Source: an uncultured Bacteroidales bacterium
GTDB lineage: Bacteria > Bacteroidota > Bacteroidia > Bacteroidales > UBA932
Direction of reading: 5' to 3'
Assembly: GCA_900318015.1 (NCBI GenBank)
Contig: ONJB01000016.1
Coordinates: forward strand, 1-55,817
DNA length: 55,817 nucleotides
Shown here piece by piece: positions 13,535-21,996 of the stretch. Both the position numbers and the translations under genes were made by a program. Numbering within the stretch: the stretch's first letter is position 1; the number at the start of each line of letters is the position of its first letter. Below the pieces are notes generated by a model. It was not told the DNA's origin, did no database searches, and saw only the letters and a list, made by a program, of their open reading frames with translations.

Positions 13535-15859
13535 TTACCGGACTGCCGTCTGGGCGAAATAGACATCGCGAAGGGCCTTCACCGCCGGTTTTCCCTTGAG
13601 GGTGCAGACGCCCTCAAGCGGAAGGTCGCGGCAGGACGAGCCGACGAGGAAGGCGTACTCCCCCGGGGAGACGGTCCAACCGGCGCCGGAATGCCAAGCC
13701 AGCTGGTCCGCGCCCACGGAGAAAGTAATGACGCGGCTCTCCCCCGGTTCCAGCGACACCCGCCGGAAGCCCTTGAGCTGGATAGGCTTGAGCGGCTGGC
13801 CGGACTTCGGGGAGGCATAGAGCTGGACGACCTCGTCGCCCTTCACGCGGCCGGTATTGGTCACTTTGCAGCTTACCTGGATGAGGCCGTTCCTGGTCTT
13901 GGCCTCGGGCTGGACGTTCATGTCGCTATACGCGAAAGTCGTATAGGAGAGTCCGAAACCGAACGGATACAGCTCGCGGCCGGCGTCCGCGCCGGTGTTG
14001 TAGCAATACTGTTCCGTGGTTTCGCTGGCGGGCATCGTCATGCAAAGCTTGCCGGACGGATTGACCTTTCCGGTGAGGATGTCGGTCACCGCGTTGCCGC
14101 CTTCCTCGCCGGGGTAGAACGCCTGCAGGATGGCGGCGCAGCCGTCGGCGATGTCGGCGATCATTTCCGGACGTCCGCTGAACATCACGAGCACGACCGG
14201 CTTGCCGGTGGCGATGAGGGCCTTGACGAAGGCCTCCTGGTCGCCGGGCAGCCGGATGCCGGCGCGGCGGCGGTTCTCCCCGCACAGGTAAACGTTCTCG
14301 CCCATGGCGGCGACAATCACGTCGTTGCGGGCAGCCACCTTGACGGCGTCATCCCAATTCGTGTAATCGTCTGATTCCAGCCTCCTTACATGGAGCGCCC
14401 GCACGCGCTGATCACCCCCCTGGGAAAGGCCCATGTCGGCCAGGGTGCTCCAATCGACGCCGCGGGAGTACTCGACCTTGCCGTCGTACTTCTTCTGGAA
14501 ACAGTCCAGGAAGGTGGGGATGTAGAGATCGCCAGGATTGACGTCCTTCTGGAAGAAGAAGAGCTGCATGGACGGGAAAGTGTAGTCGCCCAGCATGCTC
14601 CATACGGAATTGGCGTTCGGGCCGACCACGGCGATGTTCTTGCCGGAGGCCAGCGGAAGCACGCCGTCGTTCTTGAGCAGGACCACGGACTCCGCCGCAA
14701 GGTCGTAGGCGGTCTGCCGGCTTTCCGCGGGATCCAGGTCCATCGGACCTTCCTTGAAGTAGACGGGGTCGGGATCCAGCAGGCCGCAGCGGGCCTTGAC
14801 CGTGAGGGCGCGCTTGACCGCGCGCTCGAACGCCGCCTCGCTCACGCGGCCTTCGGCCAGCAGCTCGGGCAGGTAGCGGTAGGACGTGTTGGAATTGAAT
14901 TCCAGATCGTTGCCGGTGTTGATGGCGTCGACGGCGCACTGCTTCAGGAATTCCGGACTGCGGTCGCGGCTGCCCTGCTGCACGGCGCCGTAGTCGCTGA
15001 CGACGATGCCGTCGTAGCCCAGATAATCCCGGAGGATGACGTTGAGCAGGGTGTCGCTGCAGACGGCGTACTGCGTGCGGAACTTGTCGTAGCAGGTCAT
15101 GATGCTGCGGCTGCCCGCCTCCCGGATGATGGCTTCGTGCGGGAAGAGGACTTCCTCATAGATTTCCTTCTCCGTCAGGGCAGAGCCGCCCCCATAGCCC
15201 AGGAAGTGCTTGGTGGTGGCGGTCACGCCCTCGCGGAAACCCTCGGCCTGGAGGCCTTTGACGAAGGCGGTGCCCATGGTGGCCGTAAGGTATCCGTCCT
15301 CGCCGTAGGATTCCTCCACGCGGGACCAGTGGGGGCTGCGGATGATGTCCACCATCGGCGACAGGGCGAATTCCTCGCCCAGGTCGCGCATCGAGCGGGC
15401 GGTCTGCCGCATCTTCACGGAGAGCAGCGCGGGGTCCCAGGTGCAGGCGACGGCCATCTGCTGGGGATAGGCCGTGGCGCCCTTGGCGGTTACGCCGGTG
15501 ATACATTCGTCGTGGATGACGGCCGGGATGCCGGCGGGCGTGTAGTTGACCATGTAATCCTGGATGTCGGCGATCAGCTGGCGCAGCTCGTCGGCGTTCA
15601 GGCTCTGGGAGCTGGACAGCTGGCAGATATGGCCGGCGCCGTAAGGAATCAGTTCCTGACACTTCTCCAGGGAGAATACGCCGTCCACCATCAGCTCACC
15701 GGGGTAGATTCCGAAGAGCTGGGCGGCCCGGTCCTCCACGGAGAGGCGGTCATAGACGGAATTGACCAGCGCCTCGTACTGTTTATCCGGATTCGGAGAC
15801 GTCCTGGTGGAACAAGCCGCGGCCAGCAGGAGGGCCGAAAGCAGTGATTCAATGCGCAT
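13535..15859 (-). CDS. GH3 family beta-glycosidase lipoprotein
   Basis: The 774-residue protein has a lipoprotein signal (LLLAAACS, Cys16). The (beta/alpha)8 domain shows GIPAVIHDECITG, SPMVDIIRSPHWSRVEESYGED, KHFLGYGG and the nucleophile D289 in YDGIVVSDYG. The alpha/beta sandwich domain follows (VVLLKNDGVLPL, NIAVVGPNAN, VVLVMFSGRPEM), then PGEEGGNAVTDILTG and a fibronectin-III-like C-terminus (about 655-765). The order matches full-length GH3 beta-glucosidases/xylosidases. It lies downstream of susC-susD-GH43 on the same strand but has its own promoter and a terminator in front, so it can be expressed separately. It probably releases terminal glucose or xylose from oligosaccharides taken up by the Sus-like system. 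Specificity cannot be read from the sequence. Confidence 0.93.
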   Translation of the reverse strand: MRIESLLSALLLAAACSTRTSPNPDKQYEALVNSVYDRLSVEDRAAQLFGIYPGELMVDGVFSLEKCQELIPYGAGHICQLSSSQSLNADELRQLIADIQDYMVNYTPAGIPAVIHDECITGVTAKGATAYPQQMAVACTWDPALLSVKMRQTARSMRDLGEEFALSPMVDIIRSPHWSRVEESYGEDGYLTATMGTAFVKGLQAEGFREGVTATTKHFLGYGGGSALTEKEIYEEVLFPHEAIIREAGSRSIMTCYDKFRTQYAVCSDTLLNVILRDYLGYDGIVVSDYGAVQQGSRDRSPEFLKQCAVDAINTGNDLEFNSNTSYRYLPELLAEGRVSEAAFERAVKRALTVKARCGLLDPDPVYFKEGPMDLDPAESRQTAYDLAAESVVLLKNDGVLPLASGKNIAVVGPNANSVWSMLGDYTFPSMQLFFFQKDVNPGDLYIPTFLDCFQKKYDGKVEYSRGVDWSTLADMGLSQGGDQRVRALHVRRLESDDYTNWDDAVKVAARNDVIVAAMGENVYLCGENRRRAGIRLPGDQEAFVKALIATGKPVVLVMFSGRPEMIADIADGCAAILQAFYPGEEGGNAVTDILTGKVNPSGKLCMTMPASETTEQYCYNTGADAGRELYPFGFGLSYTTFAYSDMNVQPEAKTRNGLIQVSCKVTNTGRVKGDEVVQLYASPKSGQPLKPIQLKGFRRVSLEPGESRVITFSVGADQLAWHSGAGWTVSPGEYAFLVGSSCRDLPLEGVCTLKGKPAVKALRDVYFAQTAVR

Positions 15860-15889
15860 CGTATCAGGTAATTAACGGGTTAGCTCTTG

Positions 15890-15921
15890 TAAAGATATGG
15901 ACAATGGCCGATAAAAACAAC
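15890..15921 (-). promoter_or_regulatory. Promoter of the GH3 gene
   Basis: On the minus strand: GTTG at 15921-15918, 20 nt, then TATCTTTA at 15897-15890. The start codon is at 15859. Confidence 0.5.
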
Positions 15922-15922
15922 A

Positions 15923-15946
15923 GGAGGCACCCTTCCGGATGCCTCC
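15923..15946 (-). terminator. Terminator after the susC-susD-GH43 operon
   Basis: GGAGGCA at 15923-15929 pairs with TGCCTCC at 15940-15946, with extra CC/GG pairing inside. On the minus strand the stem is followed by a T-rich run (TGTTGTTTTT), as expected for an intrinsic terminator of the GH43 gene. Confidence 0.7.
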
Positions 15947-15989
15947 CGCCTCTTTTAACTAACCAAAAATATTACCAAACCAACGCGGT

Positions 15990-17156
15990 TTAAGGTACGA
16001 TGATCTGCTTGCCCAGCACCAGCTTGTCGCCGGAATCGTCGACGGTCCAGTACTGCGGCTTGCGGGGGCCGTCGCCCTCCACGTGGTGCACCACATACCG
16101 GAGTTCGCCTTCGAAGGTGCGGAACAGCATGCCGTGGCCGGAGTTGTTCGCGAGGAACGGTTCCGGTTCCTGGACCCACGGGCCGGAAATCTTGCCGGAC
16201 TTGGAGTAGCACACGGCCTGGAGGTAGCGCTCCTTGCCCCAGGTGGACCAGAGCATGCCCAACTTGCCCGTCTGCGTGCGGAACATCTGCGGACCGTCGG
16301 TCACCCAGCCGGGCATCTTCAGGCCGAAGGTGGCCTCGCCCAGGCCGTTCATCTCGCCGCAGCACGGCAGCTCGCTGGCGCGGAACATGGTCACAGGCCA
16401 CTCGGAGATGGTCTCGGTGAGATCCTTGGACAGCTCGATGTAGTCCATCGTACCGTCGATGATCTGGGTCCACTCGTGGACGAAGATCATGTAGATGTGG
16501 CCGTCCTCCTCATACAGGGTGCCGTCGATGCAGTCCCATTCATGGGGCTGATAATCATAGCCGGGCGTGACGGAGAAGGGCACGAAGGGACCCTCGGGAT
16601 TGTCCGCACGGAGCAGGTAGGTCTGGTTGTGGGGCACGTTGTAGCGGCGCGGGACCTGCTGGATGAGGTCGCTGTGGTCGCTCCAGGTGCCGGCGTAGTA
16701 GTAATAGTCGCCGATCTTGTGGATCTCCGCCGCCGCGGCGAAGCCCGCCTTCTCGCACCAGGTACCGCTCAGGTCGATGACGTTGTACGGTCCCTCCCAC
16801 ATCACCAGGTCCTTGCTGCGGTACTGGCGTCCGCCGGAGCTCGTGAGGTAGTAGGTCTTGGTGACCGGATCCGGATAGATGAACGGGTCGCTCATCGAGA
16901 GGTCGTTGAAATGGACCGTGCGGATCTTGTTCATCTCGGCCATCCGGGCCTTCATGCGGGCGGCCATGCCGGTGGTGTCGCGGGGCGCGCCGGTGGCCAT
17001 GCCGCCGAAGTTCTTCTGGCCGGGATCGGCCAGCGGAGCCTGCTCGCCGGGTTCGATCTTGACCGGCTCGGCCTCCACCGGAGCCGGGGTGTTGTTGCCA
17101 CAGGAAGCCAGCGCAAGCGCGGCGAGGGCGACAAGGGATAAGTTCTTGATTTTCAT
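15990..17156 (-). CDS. GH43-family glycosidase lipoprotein (PUL enzyme)
   Basis: The 388-residue protein has a lipoprotein signal (LALASCGNN, Cys19) and a Pro/Glu-rich linker. It then forms a five-bladed propeller of the GH43 type: SMSDPFIYPDPVTKTYYLT (catalytic base region), SKDLVMWEGP, FAAAAEIHKIGDYYYYAGTW, DCIDGTLYEEDGHIYMIFVH, WVTDGPQMFRTQTGKLGMLW, and HGMLFRTFEGELRYVVHH. The last two segments are characteristic of GH43 members in Bacteroides that act on arabino- or galactofuranose-containing glycans. The usual 'E-G/S-P' acid is VTDGP here, so the acid residue is not certain. The gene follows susD by 24 nt in the same transcription unit. Confidence 0.87.
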   Translation of the reverse strand: MKIKNLSLVALAALALASCGNNTPAPVEAEPVKIEPGEQAPLADPGQKNFGGMATGAPRDTTGMAARMKARMAEMNKIRTVHFNDLSMSDPFIYPDPVTKTYYLTSSGGRQYRSKDLVMWEGPYNVIDLSGTWCEKAGFAAAAEIHKIGDYYYYAGTWSDHSDLIQQVPRRYNVPHNQTYLLRADNPEGPFVPFSVTPGYDYQPHEWDCIDGTLYEEDGHIYMIFVHEWTQIIDGTMDYIELSKDLTETISEWPVTMFRASELPCCGEMNGLGEATFGLKMPGWVTDGPQMFRTQTGKLGMLWSTWGKERYLQAVCYSKSGKISGPWVQEPEPFLANNSGHGMLFRTFEGELRYVVHHVEGDGPRKPQYWTVDDSGDKLVLGKQIIVP

Positions 17157-17180
17157 GTTTCTATTTGTTAAGCTCGCTTA

Positions 17181-18821
17181 TTACCAGCCGGGGTTCTGCT
17201 TGAGGTTGGGGTTGGCGGAAATCTGCTCGAACGGGAACGGGAGGAGGTTGTACTTATCCTGCCAGCCCTTGCCGGGACCGTCTTCTTCGACGACATTCCA
17301 CTCCGTGGTGCCCGGCTTGTAGCCGAGGAACTTGTACAGCTTCTTGCCCTTGTTCGCAAGCACCGTCGGCGCGTCGCCCCAGCGGACCAGGTCGAAGAAA
17401 CGCTCCTGCTCGCAGAAGAGTTCGGCGCGGCGCTCGTCCTTGATGTCCTGATAGGTCATGGAAGCAAGTTCGGGGATCTGGGCACGGCGGCGGACCTCGT
17501 TCAGGGCCTTCAGGCCGCTCTTGTCCGCGTCATTGTCCACGAGGAACTTGGCCTCGGCGTACATGAGCAGCACTTCCGCGTAGCGGAGCATGGGGGTGTT
17601 GGCCTTATACCACTTCCAGAAGGGCGGGCTGGTCCCCTCGTAGGCCTCGCTGAGCCATCCAAGACCGCGGAAGGTGAAATAGCCGGCATTATGGTAGATG
17701 ACCGCATTCTCCTTCATGCCAGGCGTTACGCCAGGGGCATAATCCATGGCCAGCACCTGCTCGTAGGTGTGGATCGTGGACTTGAAACGCGGCTTCTCGA
17801 CACTGCCTTCATGGGCCGCCAGGAATTCGCCGAACTCCTTGGACACGGCGTTCCAGCCCCATCCGCCGAAGAAATCTTTCGGGAGATTGATACCGCTCGG
17901 CCAGCCGGTCCAGGTGTGACGGAGGTCATTAGACGGGTCGCCGGGGAAACCGTCATTATCGCCGGAATTGTGCTCGAAGAGGTACTCCTCGCAGAAGTCG
18001 CCCGCCTGACGCTCGATGATGAACATGTCGGGGACCAGGCCGTAGAGGTTGGAGTCGATGACGGTCTTGAGATCCTTGACCGCCTCGGCCAGCACGGCCT
18101 TGTCGTTGAACTTCTGACCGTACCAGAGGCCCACCTTGCCGCGATAGGCCAGCGCCGCATGCTTGGAGATACGGCCTCCGAAGGCTTCCTGCTGTCCCCT
18201 TCCGGAGATGGCGGGGAGCTGCTCCGCGGCTTCCTTCATCTGCTCGAGGATCCACTTGATGGAGTCCTCGGTCGGGTTGTTCGACTGGTTGTACTCATCC
18301 TGCGAGAGCAGGTGGTCGGGGAGCGGCGGGGTGCCCCACCAGCGGACGGCGTCGAACATCGCCAGCGCGCGGAGGAAGTTGGCCTCCGCCTTGACCCGGT
18401 TGATGCGGACGTCATTCGTCTCGGGAATCTTCTCCAGGATCAGGTTGCAATGGTACATGACGCTGTAGACGCCCTTGTAGACAATCTTCGGGGCGAAGTC
18501 GGCGGAGGTGACGTTGTAGCTGCCGGCCTCCTGGTACTGGTTCGTGGCATCCGAGAAGGAGCCGCCGCCCGGATAATGGTCGTCGTCGAGACAATTCAGG
18601 AAGAGGATCTTTTCGATGCCGTTGACGCAGGTCACGTCACGGCCGCCCCAGTACAGATGGTAGATGCTGCCGATCAGGGCCTCCGCATCGTCCGCCGTTG
18701 CGTTCGTATAGAAATCCTCGGTGGACAGGACGCTCTTCTGAGGAATATCGAGGTTCTTCTCACAGGAGCCGGCCGCCAGGACAAGCGCAGCAATCGAAAG
18801 GGCTGTATATATTCTTTTCAT
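17181..18821 (-). CDS. SusD/RagB-family surface glycan-binding lipoprotein
   Basis: The 546-residue protein has a lipoprotein signal with Cys near residue 20 (VLAAGSCEK) and the SusD layout: the N-terminal LDIPQKSVLSTEDFYTN motif, TPR-like helices (AEANFLRALAMFDAVRWWG is the hallmark RAxxyf region), a variable loop-rich middle, MLRYAEVLLMYAEAKF, and the C-terminal DERRAELFCEQERFFDLVRWG. The protein covers the extracellular mouth of the SusC channel and captures oligosaccharides. It follows susC by 12 nt. Sequence variation in the binding region prevents naming the glycan; the GH43 and GH3 neighbours suggest arabinose- or xylose-containing hemicellulose. Confidence 0.96.
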   Translation of the reverse strand: MKRIYTALSIAALVLAAGSCEKNLDIPQKSVLSTEDFYTNATADDAEALIGSIYHLYWGGRDVTCVNGIEKILFLNCLDDDHYPGGGSFSDATNQYQEAGSYNVTSADFAPKIVYKGVYSVMYHCNLILEKIPETNDVRINRVKAEANFLRALAMFDAVRWWGTPPLPDHLLSQDEYNQSNNPTEDSIKWILEQMKEAAEQLPAISGRGQQEAFGGRISKHAALAYRGKVGLWYGQKFNDKAVLAEAVKDLKTVIDSNLYGLVPDMFIIERQAGDFCEEYLFEHNSGDNDGFPGDPSNDLRHTWTGWPSGINLPKDFFGGWGWNAVSKEFGEFLAAHEGSVEKPRFKSTIHTYEQVLAMDYAPGVTPGMKENAVIYHNAGYFTFRGLGWLSEAYEGTSPPFWKWYKANTPMLRYAEVLLMYAEAKFLVDNDADKSGLKALNEVRRRAQIPELASMTYQDIKDERRAELFCEQERFFDLVRWGDAPTVLANKGKKLYKFLGYKPGTTEWNVVEEDGPGKGWQDKYNLLPFPFEQISANPNLKQNPGW

Positions 18822-18833
18822 GAGAAAGCAGTT

Positions 18834-21800
18834 TTAGAAGGAAACATTGACACCAAAGACCAGTTTCTTGGAAATCGGGTAAGAACCGTAGTCGACGCCC
18901 AGTCCGGAGGCGGAGGAACCGACATGGCTGGTTTCCGGATCGAGGCCCGGATACTTCGTGAACGTGAACCAGTCATCCAGGGAGACATAGGCGCGGAGGG
19001 AGCTCATCGCAAGCTTCTTGACGAGTTTGCGCGGCAGGGTGTACCCCAGCTGGATCTGCTTGATCTTGAAGAAGGATGCGTCGTAGACACGCATGTTGGA
19101 ACAACGGTAGAATTTGTCGCTGCTGTCAGGCTTCGGATACTTGTAACCGGTGGAGGAGGCATTCTTCCAGGCATCCGAATAGAAAATCTTGAGCGTATTC
19201 TGCTGCAGCGCGTCGGCACGGGTCACCGCGTAGAGCAGTTCGGCCCCCTGGGAACCGGCGCCCAGCACCAGCAGGTCGAATCCCTTCCAGCCGAGGTTGA
19301 GCGTAACACCATACGTGAAATCAGGAATGCCGCTGCCGGCAAAGTCACGGTCGTCCGGGGTGATGGCTCCGTCATTGTTGAAGTCCTTGTACACGGCGGC
19401 GCCCGTCTGCGGGTCGACATGGTCCACCATGAAGGTGCGGAGGTACCAGAGCGGGTAGCCTTCCTCGAAGTAGGTCACATCATACGAGCTCCAGATCTTC
19501 TGGCCCGGGACACGGTCTTTGGAAGTACCCTTGACGACCTTGTTGTGGACCGTCGAGAGGTTTCCGCTGATGCCGTAGTTGAAGTCGCCGATGGTGTCTT
19601 TCCAGCCCAGTTCGAACTCGGTACCATGGTTGTTCACGAGACCGGCGTTGACATAGACCGTCTCAGCACCCGTGTTGGCCGGGGCCGTCGTGCTGGTGAG
19701 CAGGTCGTGCGTATTCTTGTTGTACCAGTCCACGGAGAAGGTCAACCGCTCGCTGAACATGCGCAGGTCCAGACCCACATCCACCTGACGGGAGGTTTCC
19801 CACTTGATATTCGGATTCGGGAGGACCTTGGAAGGACGCACGCCCACCAGGAACGTGCCGTTCAGGTTATAACCGTAGTTCTTGTTGGTCTCCAGGGAGG
19901 AAGCGTACTGATATGCACCCAGGGCATTGACATTACCGTTCACACCCCAGGAGGCGCGCAGCTTGAGGAAGGAGAGGTTCAGCGCCTGCTTGACACCCTG
20001 CATGAAGGGCTCGTTGCTGACGGTCCAACCGGCGGAGACGGACGGGAAGTAGCCCCAACGGTGGTTCTTGTCCAGCTTGGAACTGTCGTAGGCGTCGGCG
20101 CGGAAGTTGGCCTGGACGAAGTACTTGTTCGCATAGGACCAGCCGAGACGGCCGAAGTAGGACATGTTGGCCCGGACCTCCGGCTGTCCGCCGATCGACA
20201 TGTTCGCGTTGTTCACGGCGTTGTCGAGGTAGCGGAAATTCGGGTCGTCGCTGGAGAGGACGTAGGCGGTGCCGCGGAGATTGTCCGTGTTGGTCTGCTG
20301 GTAGGACATACCCGCCATCACGGTGAAATCGTGCTTGCCGAACGACTTGTTGTAGTTGGCGAAGTTCTCCCACTGATAATACAGGCGGTCGTTGGTCGAG
20401 CCCGAGATGGACATGGCCTGGTTGGTCTTCGAACTGATGTAGACCTCGTGGTTATAGGTATTGGTATGGCTGTAGCCACCCTGGAAGCCGAAACGGGAGG
20501 TGATGACCAGTCCCGGAAGCGGCATCAGGTTCGCATAGGCGGTACCCCGCGTGCGGAAGCTCTGCGTCTCGGTGTCCGAGCGGTCCAGGATGGCCTGCGG
20601 GTGCCACATATAGCTCGTCTCGTTGAAAGCGGAAATACCATAGATATGGCCGTTGGGATCGCGGGGGATCTTGTCGTTGATCATGCCCTGGACGCGGGTG
20701 GGGATGGCATTGTCGTCATAGATGTACGGGGTGGTAGGATCGTGGACGAACATGGCGCCCATGACAGACTCGGAAATGGAAGAGCTCTCGGAAACAGCCC
20801 GGCGCACGCTCCGGTCGATCGTGGTGTTCACACCGACGGTCAGCCAATCCTTGACCTTGTATTCGGCATTGATCTGGCCGACCAGGCGGCGGAAGATATC
20901 CTTGTCGCCCTTGACGATACCATTATTATCGGTATAGGACAGGGAGGTGTAGAACTTGGCCCGGTCGTTGCCGCCTTCCACGCCGACGGTGTGACGGTCC
21001 TGATGGCCGGTCTCCAGCATGTAGTCCGTCCACTTGGTGTCGGTCTTGCCGTCGTAACCGAAGCCGTCCGGGGTCGCTGCGCCGGCCAGCACCATGTAGT
21101 CCATGTACTCCTTGGCGTTCATCATTTCAGGCAGGTGGGCGACATTCTGGATGGAATGCTGGAAATTGTAGAAGACGCGGCCGGAGCCCTTCTGTCCCGA
21201 CTTCGTCGTCACGAGCACGACACCGTTACCAGCCTCGACACCATAGATGGCGGCGGATGCGGCGTCCTTCAAGATCTCGATGGAGGCGATGCTCTCCGGA
21301 TCCAGATAGCTGATGTCATTGACCTTGAGGCCGTCCACGATCATAAGCGGAGAGGTCTTGGAGTTCGAGGAATAACCGCGGATCTGGATCGAGGAGGCGG
21401 CACCCGGAGCACCGGATGCGTTCACGATCTGGACGCCGGCGGCCTTGCCCTGGAGCGCCTGGGCGACATCGATCGCCGTGCGGTTCTCGAGGTCGGACTC
21501 CTTCACGGACGCGATCGCGCCCGTAACGTCGCTCTTGCGCTGGACGCCATAGCCGATGACGACGGTCTCCTCGAGGAATTCCGTGTCTTCCGCCAGGACA
21601 ATGTCGATGACGGAACGTCCGGCCACCGCAACCGTCTGGGTTGCATAGCCGACGCAGGAGTAGATGAGGGATGCGCTGGACGGAACGCTGATGGAATAGT
21701 TACCACTCAAGTCCGTCTGCGTTCCAACAGTCTGGTTACTGCTGAGCATGACCGTGGCTCCGATGACGGGTTCGCCACGCGAGTCTGTCACTTTTCCCTT

Positions 21801-21890
21801 GACCGTGACGTTCTGGGCGGAAACGGCCGCCCCGGAAACGGTCAACAGCCCTGCGAGGAAAAGGCAGCGAAGGGTGTTGAAGACTTTCAT
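18834..21890 (-). CDS. SusC/RagA-family TonB-dependent outer-membrane transporter
   Basis: The 1018-residue protein has a signal peptide ending ...AVSAQ. A CarboxypepD_reg-like domain follows (VKGKVTDSRGEPVIGATV, about 27-105), then the TonB box region (EETVVIGYGVQRKSDVTGA) and the plug with the SusC signatures ALQGKAAGVQI and SSIQIRGYSS. YLDPESIASIEILKDAASAAIYG is present in overlapping parts. The long beta barrel ends in the terminal Phe of VNVSF. No STN domain is present, so it does not couple to an anti-sigma factor. It imports oligosaccharides bound by the adjacent SusD protein. Its -7 element overlaps that of the divergent regulator gene. Confidence 0.97.
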   Translation of the reverse strand: MKVFNTLRCLFLAGLLTVSGAAVSAQNVTVKGKVTDSRGEPVIGATVMLSSNQTVGTQTDLSGNYSISVPSSASLIYSCVGYATQTVAVAGRSVIDIVLAEDTEFLEETVVIGYGVQRKSDVTGAIASVKESDLENRTAIDVAQALQGKAAGVQIVNASGAPGAASSIQIRGYSSNSKTSPLMIVDGLKVNDISYLDPESIASIEILKDAASAAIYGVEAGNGVVLVTTKSGQKGSGRVFYNFQHSIQNVAHLPEMMNAKEYMDYMVLAGAATPDGFGYDGKTDTKWTDYMLETGHQDRHTVGVEGGNDRAKFYTSLSYTDNNGIVKGDKDIFRRLVGQINAEYKVKDWLTVGVNTTIDRSVRRAVSESSSISESVMGAMFVHDPTTPYIYDDNAIPTRVQGMINDKIPRDPNGHIYGISAFNETSYMWHPQAILDRSDTETQSFRTRGTAYANLMPLPGLVITSRFGFQGGYSHTNTYNHEVYISSKTNQAMSISGSTNDRLYYQWENFANYNKSFGKHDFTVMAGMSYQQTNTDNLRGTAYVLSSDDPNFRYLDNAVNNANMSIGGQPEVRANMSYFGRLGWSYANKYFVQANFRADAYDSSKLDKNHRWGYFPSVSAGWTVSNEPFMQGVKQALNLSFLKLRASWGVNGNVNALGAYQYASSLETNKNYGYNLNGTFLVGVRPSKVLPNPNIKWETSRQVDVGLDLRMFSERLTFSVDWYNKNTHDLLTSTTAPANTGAETVYVNAGLVNNHGTEFELGWKDTIGDFNYGISGNLSTVHNKVVKGTSKDRVPGQKIWSSYDVTYFEEGYPLWYLRTFMVDHVDPQTGAAVYKDFNNDGAITPDDRDFAGSGIPDFTYGVTLNLGWKGFDLLVLGAGSQGAELLYAVTRADALQQNTLKIFYSDAWKNASSTGYKYPKPDSSDKFYRCSNMRVYDASFFKIKQIQLGYTLPRKLVKKLAMSSLRAYVSLDDWFTFTKYPGLDPETSHVGSSASGLGVDYGSYPISKKLVFGVNVSF

Positions 21891-21935
21891 AAAGAGAAGT
21901 TATTAGAAGTTGGTGTTGTTATTTTTACGGCAAGT

Positions 21936-21967
21936 CTTGCTCGTTTTTGCAAAATTAGCCATCTTTG
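21936..21967 (+). promoter_or_regulatory. Promoter of the PUL regulator gene
   Basis: CTTG at 21936-21939, 20 nt, then CATCTTTG at 21960-21967, one mismatch from the -7 consensus. The regulator's ATG is at 21997. Confidence 0.45.
21950..21957 (-). promoter_or_regulatory. -7 element of the susC operon
   Basis: TAATTTTG read on the minus strand fits TAnnTTTG. No xTTG sits at the usual distance upstream, as expected for an activator-dependent promoter. It lies inside the regulator's own promoter spacer, so the two divergent promoters overlap. Confidence 0.45.
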
Positions 21968-21996
21968 CCGAGGGTCTTGTGGATAAAAAAGATTAT

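Noticed and set aside
14390-15847. 485-codon open frame on the plus strand
   Set aside because: It is antisense to the GH3 gene, whose motifs are unambiguous.
17691-21986. Very long open frame (over 1400 codons) on the plus strand
   Set aside because: It lies exactly opposite susC and susD, which have clear family motifs, and its own translation resembles no protein. Long antisense frames are expected at this GC content.
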